From Ianthella basta (lineage: Eukaryota > Porifera > Demospongiae > Verongiida > Ianthellidae), in contig OZ025874.1 in NCBI GenBank assembly GCA_964019415.1, positions 9,511,585 through 9,575,584 on the forward strand: a stretch of DNA of 64,000 bases, given 5' to 3'. Of this stretch, positions 45,674 to 57,359 are shown piece by piece. Within the stretch, counting starts at the first letter, position 1. The number at the start of each line of letters is the position of its first letter. The position numbers were made by a program, and so were the translations under genes. The notes beneath the pieces are model-generated. The model ran no database searches. It was not told the origin of the DNA and saw only the letters and a list, made by a program, of their open reading frames with translations.

Positions 45674-47985
45674 TTATATACGTTATTATAATATACAGTC
45701 ATATGCTTCTCTTCATCAACATGCACTTCTTGCAAGCCACAAAGACCCATGCAACCTGCAAGATTTGTTCAACATTGATCCAGTTATGTGCACCACACAT
45801 TCATGGTGCAATTGCTGGTGTGTATTTAGTAGTGAAATGCTTGGCAGTGGTGTGACCAATGGAACTTATCCCTGCAGGGCAATGGGATTCTATCGGCAGG
45901 CACCATGCTTACCTATGTACACAACTTCCGCTATGTTGTGAACTACATAGGAGTCAGGGAAGGTCGTCCCACTCGTGATCTACCAATAAGCACTTTTCTG
46001 ACTGATAGAAGCAGGCAGTACCGTCGGCAAGAAACCAAGAGTCAAAGTGACAGGTCATGGCAAGTGATGGATGGCAAGCAACAGTGGATTCACTGGTACG
46101 TACACACCTGCTGTGCTAGAAGCCATGTATGGCCCCTAGGTATACTCAGACCAGACCAGATAGGACTAGGTATGGGATACAGTGCAGTCTCATGTAGCCC
46201 CACTGCCATGCTGCTCTGACTAAACAAGTAGTCACACCAGGTTTCTATAGCATGCCAATTTAGCATCCAATAGTACGCTTTCCTGGGTGTGTGTGGAGGG
46301 GGGGTCAAGGAGAATGAAATACTAGGCCATCTGAGAATGATTCTGGGGTGCAATCTGATAGGTAAAAAGAATTGCATTTCTGCCAATTTTCTGTACTCTT
46401 AACTGGGAAGCTATATAGAATCTTTGGAGGCCATGTCCTTCTCCCCCAGTAGATTGAACCCCCCACACACGTCCCTAGACCATCCATCCCGAAGGCCAAT
46501 TGAAAACAAGTGACGATCAGGCTAGGTCCACTAAACTGGCATACCACACACTAACATATTGCATCCAACCCCTCCACTACAGGCCTGAGGTACTTGCTGT
46601 TGTACAACAATGCCAGGAGGAATTTATCCACGAGAAGACTCGAAAAAAGAAAGCCCAGTTGAGCCAGTCCCTCCTGGCCTTGCTCATGTACACAGCAATC
46701 ACTCCTGGCCGCTCAAAGGAGTATTGCACGTTGCAATACGAGGTCCACCGCAATGAATTGCCGCCTCTACATGCCAGCAGGAGACCCAATGCTCAGAACT
46801 GCCTCCACATCACTGAAAAGGGCGATGCAGGTTTCATGGCCCTAAGTGACCACAAAACTTCGAAGCACTATGGCTGCGACCATGTAGTGCTGAGTGGGGA
46901 CAGCCCATTGCTTCGGCACCTGGCAGGGCACGTGCAGCTATATCGTCACATACTGTGCGGAGAACAAAGCCACAACTATCTGTTTGTAGTAAGTGCCCAT
47001 GGCCAGCACACACTCACGCGGCAGTATAGGCAGCACAAAAACGGGGTGCATGCATGCATGCATGGGGACTACGTATGTATATGTGTATACATGTATGGGC
47101 GGTACCAGTGCAATATCAAATGTTCCATTCCCACAGAACAGCAGAGGAGGGCCATATGGGGGGCCAAAGTGGACACAGTATGTGAAAGGAATTCTCACAA
47201 AGTACACGGGCAAAGAGGTTGTACCTTCAACGCTGCGCTCCTCATTTATAACATACAATGAAAACCAGCCACTGACGGAAGAATTGAAGAAGTCAATAGC
47301 ATCCAGCATGCGGCACACACGAGAGACGGTAAGAAGGCATGCAAGCTGTGCTTGTGTCATGCTTGACCAGTCTGAACATGACCCCATGGTCTACTCATCT
47401 ATCTATGTTGTTTCTATACCGCAGGCCCTGCAGGACTATGACAGGCGTACAAGGCTGGATAGGACCCAAAGAGGGCACCAGTATGCCGAGGACATGCTAA
47501 AAGAGGCACTCAGTGGCACGCCCCTTGGAGCTGCTGCTCAGTGTCCCACAGGGGATGGCAGTGGAGGGGAGGATGACAAAGCTAACAAAGGAGCAGTGCT
47601 GCCACCCTCCTCCCCTCCCCTCCCCTCCCTCGAGAGTGCACCAGGACCCATTGCAACAACACAGCCTGCGGATCCAGATGAGGCGGAGGATCCCCCTGAG
47701 GCAGGAGAAGTAGTTGCTGTTGTTCATGCCGACTCTACCGTCACCGCCCCCCACGTAACCTTTGGCAGGGTCATCAAAGTGGACCGGGAGCTGGCACTCA
47801 TCAGTACATTTCAAGAAGTGTCCCGGAATACATTTCGGTTCAGAATTGGAGTGGGCAGCAAAGAGAGAGTTCGGCTAAGGGACATTGTAACTCCCATCGA
47901 CATGGTATACATGCAGAGCAACAACACTTACAGCCTCAGAACTGCCAAAACAGACATCCACCTTAGTAAAGTGCCACTGTTGTAA
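43772..47985 (+). CDS. Crypton-like tyrosine recombinase, seven exons, ~643 residues (unit 1)
   Basis: Exons: 43,772-43,894; 44,028-44,364; 45,470-45,564; 45,878-46,095; 46,583-46,988; 47,137-47,328; 47,425-47,985. All introns are GT-AG and all phases agree. Residues 1-41 are strongly basic (RRRKK), nuclear-signal-like; an acidic SSEEEES lies at 91-97. Residues ~165-215 (FLNFVQGNGILSAGTMLTYV) look like the SAM-like core-binding domain. The catalytic domain spans ~259-470: Arg301 in TPGRSKEY, Lys349/Lys352 in DHKTSKHYG, Arg427 in STLRSSF, His453 in MRHTRET, nucleophile Tyr462 in LQDYDRR. Spacing (R427 to H453 26, H453 to Y462 9) fits tyrosine recombinases. Ser424 replaces the usual His of HxxR. 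A Pro/acidic linker (488-550) and a small C-terminal domain follow. It could be an active Crypton or a domesticated derivative. No AATAAA is seen within ~100 bp of the stop. Confidence 0.8.
44365..45423 (+). repeat. GTGAGT/GTGGGTGGATGG minisatellite filling recombinase intron 2 (unit 1)
   Basis: The array begins at the splice donor itself (A|GTGAGTCAGTGAGTGAGTG) and runs about 1.06 kb as tetranucleotides GTGA, GTGG and GATG in ~60-70-bp higher-order units (for example GGATGATTGAGCGAGTGAGC). The opposite strand translates to Thr-His-Pro-Ser repeats, which is an artefact. Confidence 0.92.
45580..45672. repeat. (CA)n tract in recombinase intron 3 (unit 1)
   Basis: A pure CA run starts 15 bp after the donor GTACGT of exon 3. 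Confidence 0.95.
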
Positions 47986-48105
47986 CTGTAACAACTCACA
48001 TTTATTATATGCCATTTATTATATGCTCTTCATTGTTTAACTGTACTGTGTTACACTTTATTGAAGTTTGTGATGAATAATTCACCAACGTCACTTCTGC
48101 ACTTT

Positions 48106-48262
48106 ACTGGGTAACAGTGCTTGGGAAGGGTAACTTCGGGGTAAAAGTGGGGTAACTTCGGGGTAAGGTGGGGTAACTTTGGGGCAAAGGTGGGGTAACT
48201 TTGGGGCAAAGGTGGGGTAACTTTCGGGTAAAGGTGGGGTCACTTTCGGGTAAAGGTGGGGA
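48106..48262 (+). repeat. 22-bp tandem repeat GGGTAACTTTGGGGCAAAGG (unit 1)
   Basis: About seven variant copies lie 120 bp past the recombinase stop codon, just before the boundary of the large unit. Their C/T-rich strand encodes YPKVTPPLPE-type repeats, rejected as a gene. Confidence 0.85.
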
Positions 48263-48554
48263 AAAACGTTCAGCAAACAGCTAGTCACCCTCCCTAACCC
48301 TGCGCAAGCAAGGCAAACCCTGCGCATGCAAAGCAAACGTACCTTGCTCGTGGCTTTGGCGGCCATTTTCCTTTGAATATGACGTAATGCACCATCTTAC
48401 TATAATTATATAATGCACCGAATCTCGGATTTTTATGTTTGTTTGCAGGGAATAGGCTCGAGACGCTCCGTGCCAGTTGAAAGACTCGGGGGCAGGTTGT
48501 TAGAAGGGTGCCGTTCGCCTAGCTGCCTTGCGGCCGAAAAGTGAGATGTCCTTC

Positions 48555-50180
48555 GTCAATTCGCCGCGGGCCGAAGCGCCATTTTCGAAATTATCGACCG
48601 GCCTTACCGCTACCGGTCATTGGTGGACTTGATACGAGCCATGCCAGTTAAGAGAGTGGGAGTACCTGAGCTTAGAGGGGTGCCGCTTACCTATAGCTGC
48701 CCTGCAGCCGAAGAGATCGCTTCCTTTTTTTTTTTTTTTTTTACCGCGGGCCGAGACCCCATTTTTAATTATCCGTCTCTACGATTTTCGGTGACGGGAG
48801 ATCTTATTCGTTGTCGGCAAACGTTCGAATTAAGCTCTACCGTCGTTATAGCAGCCAGCCTCAGTTGCTACCTGTACAGGTAGTTCAAACTGGCAAGGGG
48901 CCGACTCGCTGGCTTGCAATAGGCTGGGAACCTGCCCATATATACGGCGGGCATTCAGCTAGTATGACGTAATGCAGCCAGTAGGGCTTGGCACGTGACT
49001 TTGGCTGTCGGAGGAATAATATAAATGCCCATACATGCCAGGTTCTGCTTGCAGCAGCTCCTATCCCCCAATACTTAAGCTGCTGTTTTTGGCCTTCAAC
49101 ATTGTACAAGGAAAGTGGGATTTAAATAGGCAATTCTTGCATGGTACACTTGCCAGGGCATGCTCCAGCCAAGATTGCAAAAACCAGCAAGATGCGGCCC
49201 TTCCTGACCAAACTGCTGTGCCCCGCCCACAGGCCCCAAATGCATATTTTCAGGTCTTTTACTATGGCATGGTCGCACCTGCACGCAATGCAGTGGTGCC
49301 ATGATGTAGTAGCACATCAGGGCTACAGCATGCTGCATTCGGGGGGAGTGCACGTCCAATTCGCAGGTTGATGAGTCAATTCTCCGCGGCCGAAGCGCCA
49401 TTTTCGAAATTATCGACCGGCCTTACCGCTACCGGTCATTGGTGGACTTGATACGAGCCATGCCAGTTAAGAGAGTGGGAGTACCTGAGCTTAGAGGGGT
49501 GCCGCTTACCTAGCTGCCCTGCAGCCGAAGAGATCGCTTCCTTTTTTACCGCGGGTCGAGACCCCATTTTTTAATTATCCGTCTCTACGATTTTCGGTGA
49601 CGGGAGATCTTATTCGTTGTCGGCAAACGTTCGAATTAAGCTCTACCGTCGTTATAGCAGCCAGCCTCAGTTGCTACCTGTACAGGTAGTTCAAACTGGC
49701 AGAGGGCCGACTCGCTGGCTTGCAATAGGCTGGGAACCTGCCCATATATACGGCGGGCATTCAGCTAGTATGACGTAATGCAGCCAGTAGGGCTTGGCAC
49801 GTGACTTTGGCTGTCGGAGGAATAATATAAATGCCCATACATGCCAGGTTCTGCTTGCAGCAGCTCCTATCCCCCAATACTTAAGCTGCTGTTTTTGGCC
49901 TTCAACATTGTACAAGGAAAGTGGGATTTAAATAGGCAATTCTTGCATGGTACACTTGCCAGGGCATGCTCCAGCCAAGATTGCAAAAACCAGCAAGATG
50001 CGGCCCTTCCTGACCAAACTGCTGTGCCCCGCCCACAGGCCCCAAATGCATATTTTCAGGTCTTTTACTATGGCATGGTCGCACCTGCACGCAATGCAGT
50101 GGTGCCATGATGTAGTAGCACATCAGGGCTACAGCATGCTGCATTCGGGGGGAGTGCACGTCCAATTCGCAGGTTGATGA
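48555..50180 (+). repeat. Promoter-like 0.8-kb repeat, two tandem copies (unit 2)
   Basis: The copies are 48,555-49,374 and 49,375-50,180, equivalent to 36,875-38,500. Both have CAGG where unit 1 has TAGG at 37,571. Confidence 0.8.
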
Positions 50181-50685
50181 GGTCCAAAATTACATAAAAT
50201 CCTTTTCAACAATCCACAAGGGTCAACAAAGGAAGTGCATTTTTATATCATTGGTGTTCACACTTAGCATGGAGTGCGCCTGCCAGTTTGCAGCCCTTCA
50301 GTGCGCGCAGAGCATCTGCTGCAGGCCTTAAAAGCTTCCCCTAGTGAAGGGCTATGTTGGATAATCATATTCATACCCCTGCAAGATGAACAAAATGGCG
50401 GACGTTTGAGGCGCTTTTGGATTTTTGATTTGAGATGGGCTTGAGCCGCGTTCGAGGGAGGCTCCTTCTCAAGTATCAGGTAAGCAACTACTCTATCACT
50501 ATGCTTTCTTTCGTTATTATTTTGGTATTAAGATTCTTACTGTTATGATTTCGTTATAATGGTCTTGAACCCTTTTTCTACTCATCACCATTAGTTGCAT
50601 GACCTGTTTATGTTTGCTGAACTGATTGCTTGGTATATAGCAATAATGTTTATGTCTTCAGAGTCTCGTCTTATATTGATTATTA

Positions 50686-52351
50686 TCTAATCTAATATAT
50701 AAAGCCGAAATTGTCTGTCTGTGTGTTCGCGATAACCGCCCGCTGGTTTGCTGTAGTCATTGGACATTTCCTCCCTCTGTACCAAGGCAGTTTGTATTGG
50801 GCATTTGCTGGCTCACCTGCTTGAAGACGGCAAGCAGTTGAGCCAGCAGAAGCCCAATACAAACTTGAGAGTTGTACGTGGTTTGCTGTAGTCATTGGAC
50901 ATTTCCTCCCTCTGTACCAAGGCAGTTTGTATTGGGCATTTGATGGCTCACCTGCTTGAAGACGGCAAGCAGTTGAGCCAGCAGAAGCCCAATACAAACT
51001 TGAGAGTTGTACGTGGTTTGCTGTAGTCATTGGAAATTTCCTCCCTCTGTACCAAGGCAGTTTGTATTGGGCATTTGATGGCTCACCTGCTTGAAGACGG
51101 CAAGCAGTTGAGCCAGCAGAAGCCCAATACAAACTTGAGAGTTGTACGTGGTTTGCTGTAGTCATTGGACATTTCCTCCCTCTGTACCAAGGCAGTTTGT
51201 ATTGGGCATTTGATGGCTCACCTGCTTGAAGACGGCAAGCAGTTGAGCCAGCAGAAGCCCAATACAAACTTGAGAGTTGTACGTGGTTTGCTGTAGTCAT
51301 TGGACATTTCCTCCCTCTGTACCAAGGCAGTTTGTATTGGGCATTTGATGGCTCACCTGCTTGAAGACGGCAAGCAGTTGAGCCAGCAGAAGCCTAATAC
51401 AAACTTGAGAGTTGTACGTGGTTTGCTGTAGTCATTGGACATTTCCTCCCTCTGTACCAAGGCAGTTTGTATTGGGCATTTGATGGCTCACCTGCTTGAA
51501 GACGGCAAGCAGTTGAGCCAGCAGAAGCCCAATACAAACTTGAGAGTTGTACGTGGTTTGCTGTAGTCATTGGACATTTCCTCCCTCTGTACCAAGGCAG
51601 TTTGTATTGGGCATTTGATGGCTCACCTGCTTGAAGACGGCAAGCAGTTGAGCCAGCAGAAGCCCAATACAAACTTGAGAGTTGTACGTGGTTTGCTGTA
51701 GTCATTGGACATTTCCTCCCTCTGTACCAAGGCAGTTTGTATTGGGCATTTGATGGCTCACCTGCTTGAAGACGGCAAGCAGTTGAGCCAGCAGAAGCCC
51801 AATACAAACTTGAGAGTTGTACGTGGTTTGCTGTAGTCATTGGACATTTCCTCCCTCTGTACCAAGGCAGTTTGTATTGGGCATTTGATGGCTCACCTGC
51901 TTGAAGACGGCAAGCAGTTGAGCCAGCAGAAGCCCAATACAAACTTGAGAGTTGTACGTGGTTTGCTGTAGTCATTGGACATTTCCTCCCTCTGTACCAA
52001 GGCAGTTTGTATTGGGCATTTGATGGCTCACCTGCTTGAAGACGGCAAGCAGTTGAGCCAGCAGAAGCCCAATACAAACTTGAGAGTTGTACGTGGTTTG
52101 CTGTAGTCATTGGACATTTCCTCCCTCTGTACCAAGGCAGTTTGTATTGGGCATTTGATGGCTCACCTGCTTGAAGACGGCAAGCAGTTGAGCCAGCAGA
52201 AGCCCAATACAAACTTGAGAGTTGTACGTGGTTTGCTGTAGTCATTGGACATTTCCTCCCTCTGTACCAAGGCAGTTTGTATTGGGCATTTGATGGCTCA
52301 CCTGCTTGAAGACGGCAAGCAGTTGAGCCAGCAGAAGCCCAATACAAACTT

Positions 52352-52354
<3 letters not shown>
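50686..52354 (+). mobile_element. Helitron-like 5' end and 135-bp hairpin minisatellite (unit 2)
   Basis: Second copy of 39,006-40,674. It shares the private variants of individual array units (for example GGAAATTT in unit 3, CCTAATAC in unit 5), so the array was duplicated as a whole. Confidence 0.55.
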
Positions 52355-52409
<55 letters not shown>

Positions 52410-52415
52410 GGATTT

Positions 52416-52490
52416 CAGGGTATGCTGCACTGATGAGACCAAAACAGGTCGAAACTATGGCATACTCATGCCATAGTCTGCAGTTCCCTG
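52416..52490 (+). ncRNA. Hammerhead ribozyme, type I (HHR3, unit 2)
   Basis: Identical to 40,736-40,810, with the core, stems and GTC triplet all intact, preceded by the TG tract 52,355-52,407. Confidence 0.87.
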
Positions 52491-52692
52491 CAATTGATGC
52501 CATATTTGTGCATGACGATTGTGCTTGTGCTTGTCTGATGCATTTGTGTGGTTGTGTGTGTGTGTGTGTGTTCTGCCTTCCTCTGCTGCAGTACTCTGAA
52601 GCCTGCATGGTGACCATGGCTGGATTAGCCATGCCAAGTGCCAATGCTTTTAAACAAGGACTATCTAGTCACACGATTATACCACACGCACA

Positions 52693-52775
<83 letters not shown>
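52693..52775. repeat. (CA)n tract (unit 2)
   Basis: 6 bp longer than its counterpart at 41,013-41,089. Confidence 0.95.
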
Positions 52776-52776
<1 letters not shown>

Positions 52777-52846
52777 CCATGCACGCACGCACACACACGC
52801 ACAACACATCATTTTATACCATTGGTCTGACTGGTTCGTGTGCATT

Positions 52847-52906
52847 GCTTGTCTCATCTTGCCTCATATTGTCTCGTCTTGCTTCATCTTGTCTCATCTT
52901 GCCAGC
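52847..52906 (-). repeat. Relic of the satellite decamer (unit 2)
   Basis: Six decamers as at 41,161-41,220. The following 52,907-53,529 holds no gene I can support. Confidence 0.75.
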
Positions 52907-53842
52907 ATCTTCCTTCAGGTTCCAGTTCAGCCATGTTTGGAGTGAACTATTTTTACAGCTTTTTAACATTAACTGAAATAATTCGATATGTAATTTATTT
53001 TAATTTATTTTTTTGTAACAATGTAATAATGTAACAATACTGTTTACTTTTACATTTAAATATAATTATGGAATATTGTATATGTCTGTATTGTATATGC
53101 ATGGGGGCAGGTGGGGGGCTTAGGGGAAAAGGGGATGCATGCAATCAGTCATGCCCATGTACACGTATTGCCTTTCCTTTCCTTGCATGGCATGCTCATG
53201 TGCATTCTCATGCATTGACCTTAATGCATGGAGCACGCGTGTGGGCATGTACCAAACTCATCGTGGATGCATCAAATCGCATCCGCCCATGTGCAATCGT
53301 GTTGGGCGTGACTCCATCATGCGTGGGATGGATCCATCCGTGCATGATGGATCCTGGCGGAGAGGGAGGCGGCTGTCCTCTGAATGCATGTGTGCATTCA
53401 TCATGCGCACTGTCATGGATGCATCGCATTGGGGATGCATGATGACACATTGCGTCATGTACCATGTTATGGCAGATGAATCCGTCATGCACAGACGGAT
53501 GCATCTGCGCATGAGGGATGCATGAGGAGTACCCATATGATTGAAATCACATGCATTACATAGAAACACACACACACACCTATAGTGGTGTGTATGTGTA
53601 TACACACCAGGCATGATCCATTGGCTGGACATTTCAAGATGGGCAATGTGCCGACATGGGGGTGGGTGGAGCATATTGTTAGGATAGTATCGCAAGAACG
53701 GACGTACTGCCACAGGAGAACAGTTAAAGTCATCTCACTATCTATCCCTTGGCACAGATTGAGTGGATTCATTTTCCGAGCCGTGGACTACAATCAACCC
53801 ATCCTGTGTAATGCGTATGCATATGGCACTGGATGTTGTTGT

Positions 53843-53936
<94 letters not shown>

Positions 53937-53970
53937 AGTTGCATGTGAGATGTGAGGATAGGCCGATGTA

Positions 53971-54013
<43 letters not shown>

Positions 54014-54115
54014 TGTAGTGCATGTGTGTGGGTGGGTGGGTGTGGGCGAGTGTGCATGCTTGCATACATAATTTGTTGCATGGAATGTCTGATGCACATC
54101 AATCAAACCATGCAA

Positions 54116-54220
54116 GGGAGTTGCAGACAGTTGGAGAAGTCCAGCTAGGGCACTGGAACCCAGGCATGGACTTGCTCCACTGTTTCGGGCTTCTTCTGGC
54201 CTCATCAGTGCAACATACCC
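54116..54220 (-). ncRNA. Hammerhead ribozyme (HHR4a, unit 2)
   Basis: Same sequence as 42,430-42,534, including the stem II C-C mismatch. Confidence 0.78.
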
Positions 54221-54601
54221 ATATGAATTAAAAGAAATAGAAACACACACACACCTACACATACAAAGTACATAGAATATAACATACCCATACAATTGAA
54301 ATCACATGCATTACATAGAAACACACACACACACCTATAGTGGTGTGTATGTGTATACACACCAGGCATGATCCATTGGCTGGACATTTCAAGATGGGCA
54401 ATTAATGTGCCGACATGGGGGTGGGTGGAGCATATTGTTAGGATAGTATCGCAAGAACGGACGTACTGCCACAGGAGAACAGTTAAAGTCATCTCACTAT
54501 CTATCCCTTGGCACAGATTGAGTGGATTCATTTTCCGAGCCGTGGACTACAATCAACCCATCCTGTGTAATGCGTATGCATATGGCACTGGATGTTGTTG
54601 T

Positions 54602-54707
<106 letters not shown>

Positions 54708-54750
54708 GATGATGATAGTTGCATGTGAGATGTGAGGATAGGCCGATGTA

Positions 54751-54815
<65 letters not shown>

Positions 54816-54917
54816 TGTAGTGCATGTGTGTGGGTGGGTGGGTGTGGGCGAGTGTGCATGCTTGCATACATAATTTGTTGCATGGAATGTCTGATGCACA
54901 TCAATCAAACCATGCAA

Positions 54918-55022
54918 GGGAGTTGCAGACAGTTGGAGAAGTCCAGCTAGGGCACTGGAACCCAGGCATGGACTTGCTCCACTGTTTCGGGCTTCTTCTG
55001 CCCTCATCAGTGCAACATACCC
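54918..55022 (-). ncRNA. Hammerhead ribozyme (HHR4b, unit 2)
   Basis: Same sequence as 43,232-43,336, with fully paired stem II. Confidence 0.83.
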
Positions 55023-55176
55023 ATATGAATTAAAATAAATAGAAACACACACAAAACTACACATACAAAGTACATAGAATATAACATACCCATACAATTG
55101 AAATCACATGCATTACATAGAAACACACACACACCTACATATACTAAATGTATGTGACACATACACATATAATCAT

Positions 55177-55346
55177 ACAAGGTACAAACAATGGCATCCA
55201 CAGTGTATTAGCAGCCAAATGTATTAATTCTATTCCCTTTGCACATGTGCCATTGCTTTGTACCTTGTAATGCTTATTTTTGGAACACTGCCATACATGG
55301 CCATGAAAGAGAAATGTTACAATTAATACATTGACTGCTAATACAC
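55177..55346. promoter_or_regulatory. Interleaved inverted repeats upstream of the recombinase gene (unit 2)
   Basis: Second copy of the A-B-A'-B' arrangement at 43,491-43,660. Confidence 0.7.
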
Positions 55347-55412
55347 AGAGAGGGAGTGACCTAGGGTCTTTCTCGACCATGTATGGCAATAATGTCTTCG
55401 AGGTTGTCCCAG

Positions 55413-55420
55413 TATAAATA
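55413..55420 (+). promoter_or_regulatory. TATA box of the recombinase gene (unit 2)
   Basis: TATAAATA, 45 bp before the ATG at 55,458. Confidence 0.65.
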
Positions 55421-55457
55421 CCAGCACCCTGAAAGAGGGTGTGAAGTGCAGCTAAGC

Positions 55458-57262
55458 ATGGGGAAGACCAGACCAAAGCAGCGCGGTACTCTGTTGAGGA
55501 GGATGCGATGGAGGAGAGGAGACGATAGACTGAGAAGGAGGAAGAAGCTGGGAGGCAGGTGCAAGCAATTGGGCAAAAAAGTGAGTAGCTTGTACTGGCA
55601 GTGGGAGGGATGGGTACCCCTTGTCTAAGTGACTGGCAAAGTGGGCACCATGCATTTTATAAGTGCACTATGTATACCTATAACGTCCAATTACATGTCT
55701 AACAATGCTACAGGCAGCAAGCAGTGCAACAGGGGCACCACAGGACACAACAACAACACAGAAGCGAGCCCAAAAGGCTAAAGCAGTGAAGATGGCCACT
55801 GTACACATGCTGGAAAACCATTCACCAGAGTCATCTGATCACACCTGGGACAAGGAAACAAGCAGTGAGGAAGAGGAGTCACAGGCCACGGCAACCATGA
55901 AATGCCGGCAAATTGACCTCGACAGCTATCCAGAAGCAAAACAAGAGCTACATGACATGGAATCATTTTATACCCAGGAGCAGAATCTTCGAAGGAGGGG
56001 TGTAGCACTGAAGGCAACAACATGGCGAAAGGCCAAGATACACATTCAGAGTGAGTCAGTGAGTGAGTGAGTGGGTGGGTGGATGGATGATTGAGCGAGT
56101 GAGCGGGTGAGTGAGTGGATGGATGAGTGAGTGGGAGGGTGGGTGAGTGAGTGGATGGATGAGTGAGTGGGAGGGTGGGTGAGTGAGTGGATGGATGAGT
56201 GAGTGGGTGGGTGGATGGATGATTGAGCGAGTGAGCGGGTGAGTGAGTGGATGGATGAGTGAGTGGGTGGGTGGGTGAGTGAGTGGGTGGGTGGATGGAT
56301 GATTGAGCGAGTGAGCGGGTGAGTGAGTGGATGGATGAGTGAGTGGGAGGGTGGGTGAGTGAGTGGATGGATGAGTGAGTGGGTGGGTGGGTGGGTGAGT
56401 GAGTGGGTGGGTGGATGGATGATTGAGCGAGTGAGCGGGTGAGTGAGTGGATGGATGAGTGAGTGGGAGGGTGGGTGAGTGAGTGGATGGATGAGTGAGT
56501 GGGTGGGTGGGTGAGTGAGTGGGTGGGTGGGTGGGTGGGTGGATGGATGATTGAGCGAGTGAGCGGGTGAGTGAGTGGATGGATGAGTGAGTGGGTGGGT
56601 GGGTGAGTGAGTGGATGGGTGGGTGGGTGGGTGAGTGAGTGGGTGGGTGGATGGATGATTGAGCGAGTGAGCGGGTGAGTGAGTGGATGGATGAGTGAGT
56701 GGGTGGGTGGGTGAGTGAGTGGATGGATGAGTGAGTGGGTGGATGAGTGAGTGGGTGGATGGGTGGGTGAGTGAGTGGGTGGGTGAGTGAGTGGATGGAT
56801 GAGTGAGTGGGTGGGTGGGTGAGTGAGTGAGTGGGTGGGTGGGTGAGTGAGTGGATGGATGATTGAGCGAGTGAGCGGGTGAGTGAGTGGATGGATGAGT
56901 GAGTGGGTGGGTGGGTGGGTGAGTGAGTCAGTGAGTGAGTGAATGAGTGTGTGAATGAGTAAGTGAGCGGGTGAGTGAGCAAGTGAGTGAGTGAGTGAGT
57001 GGGTGAGTGAGTGAGTGAGTGGGTGAATCAGTAGGTGGGTGGATGATTGAGCGAGTGAGTGGGTGGGTGGGTGGGTGAGTCAGTGAATGAATGAGTGAGT
57101 GAATGAGTTAGCCCTTCATATTGTTACGTTTGCTCACCTTTCCCTTTCTTCCAAGTGTTTTGGCAATCTGTGGTTCAAGGGGGCGGCACACCAACCCTGG
57201 ATAGCTTCCTGGAAGTTGAGAAAGTAGAGGCATTCCTCAATTTTGTCCAAGTACGTACATAC

Positions 57263-57359
<97 letters not shown>

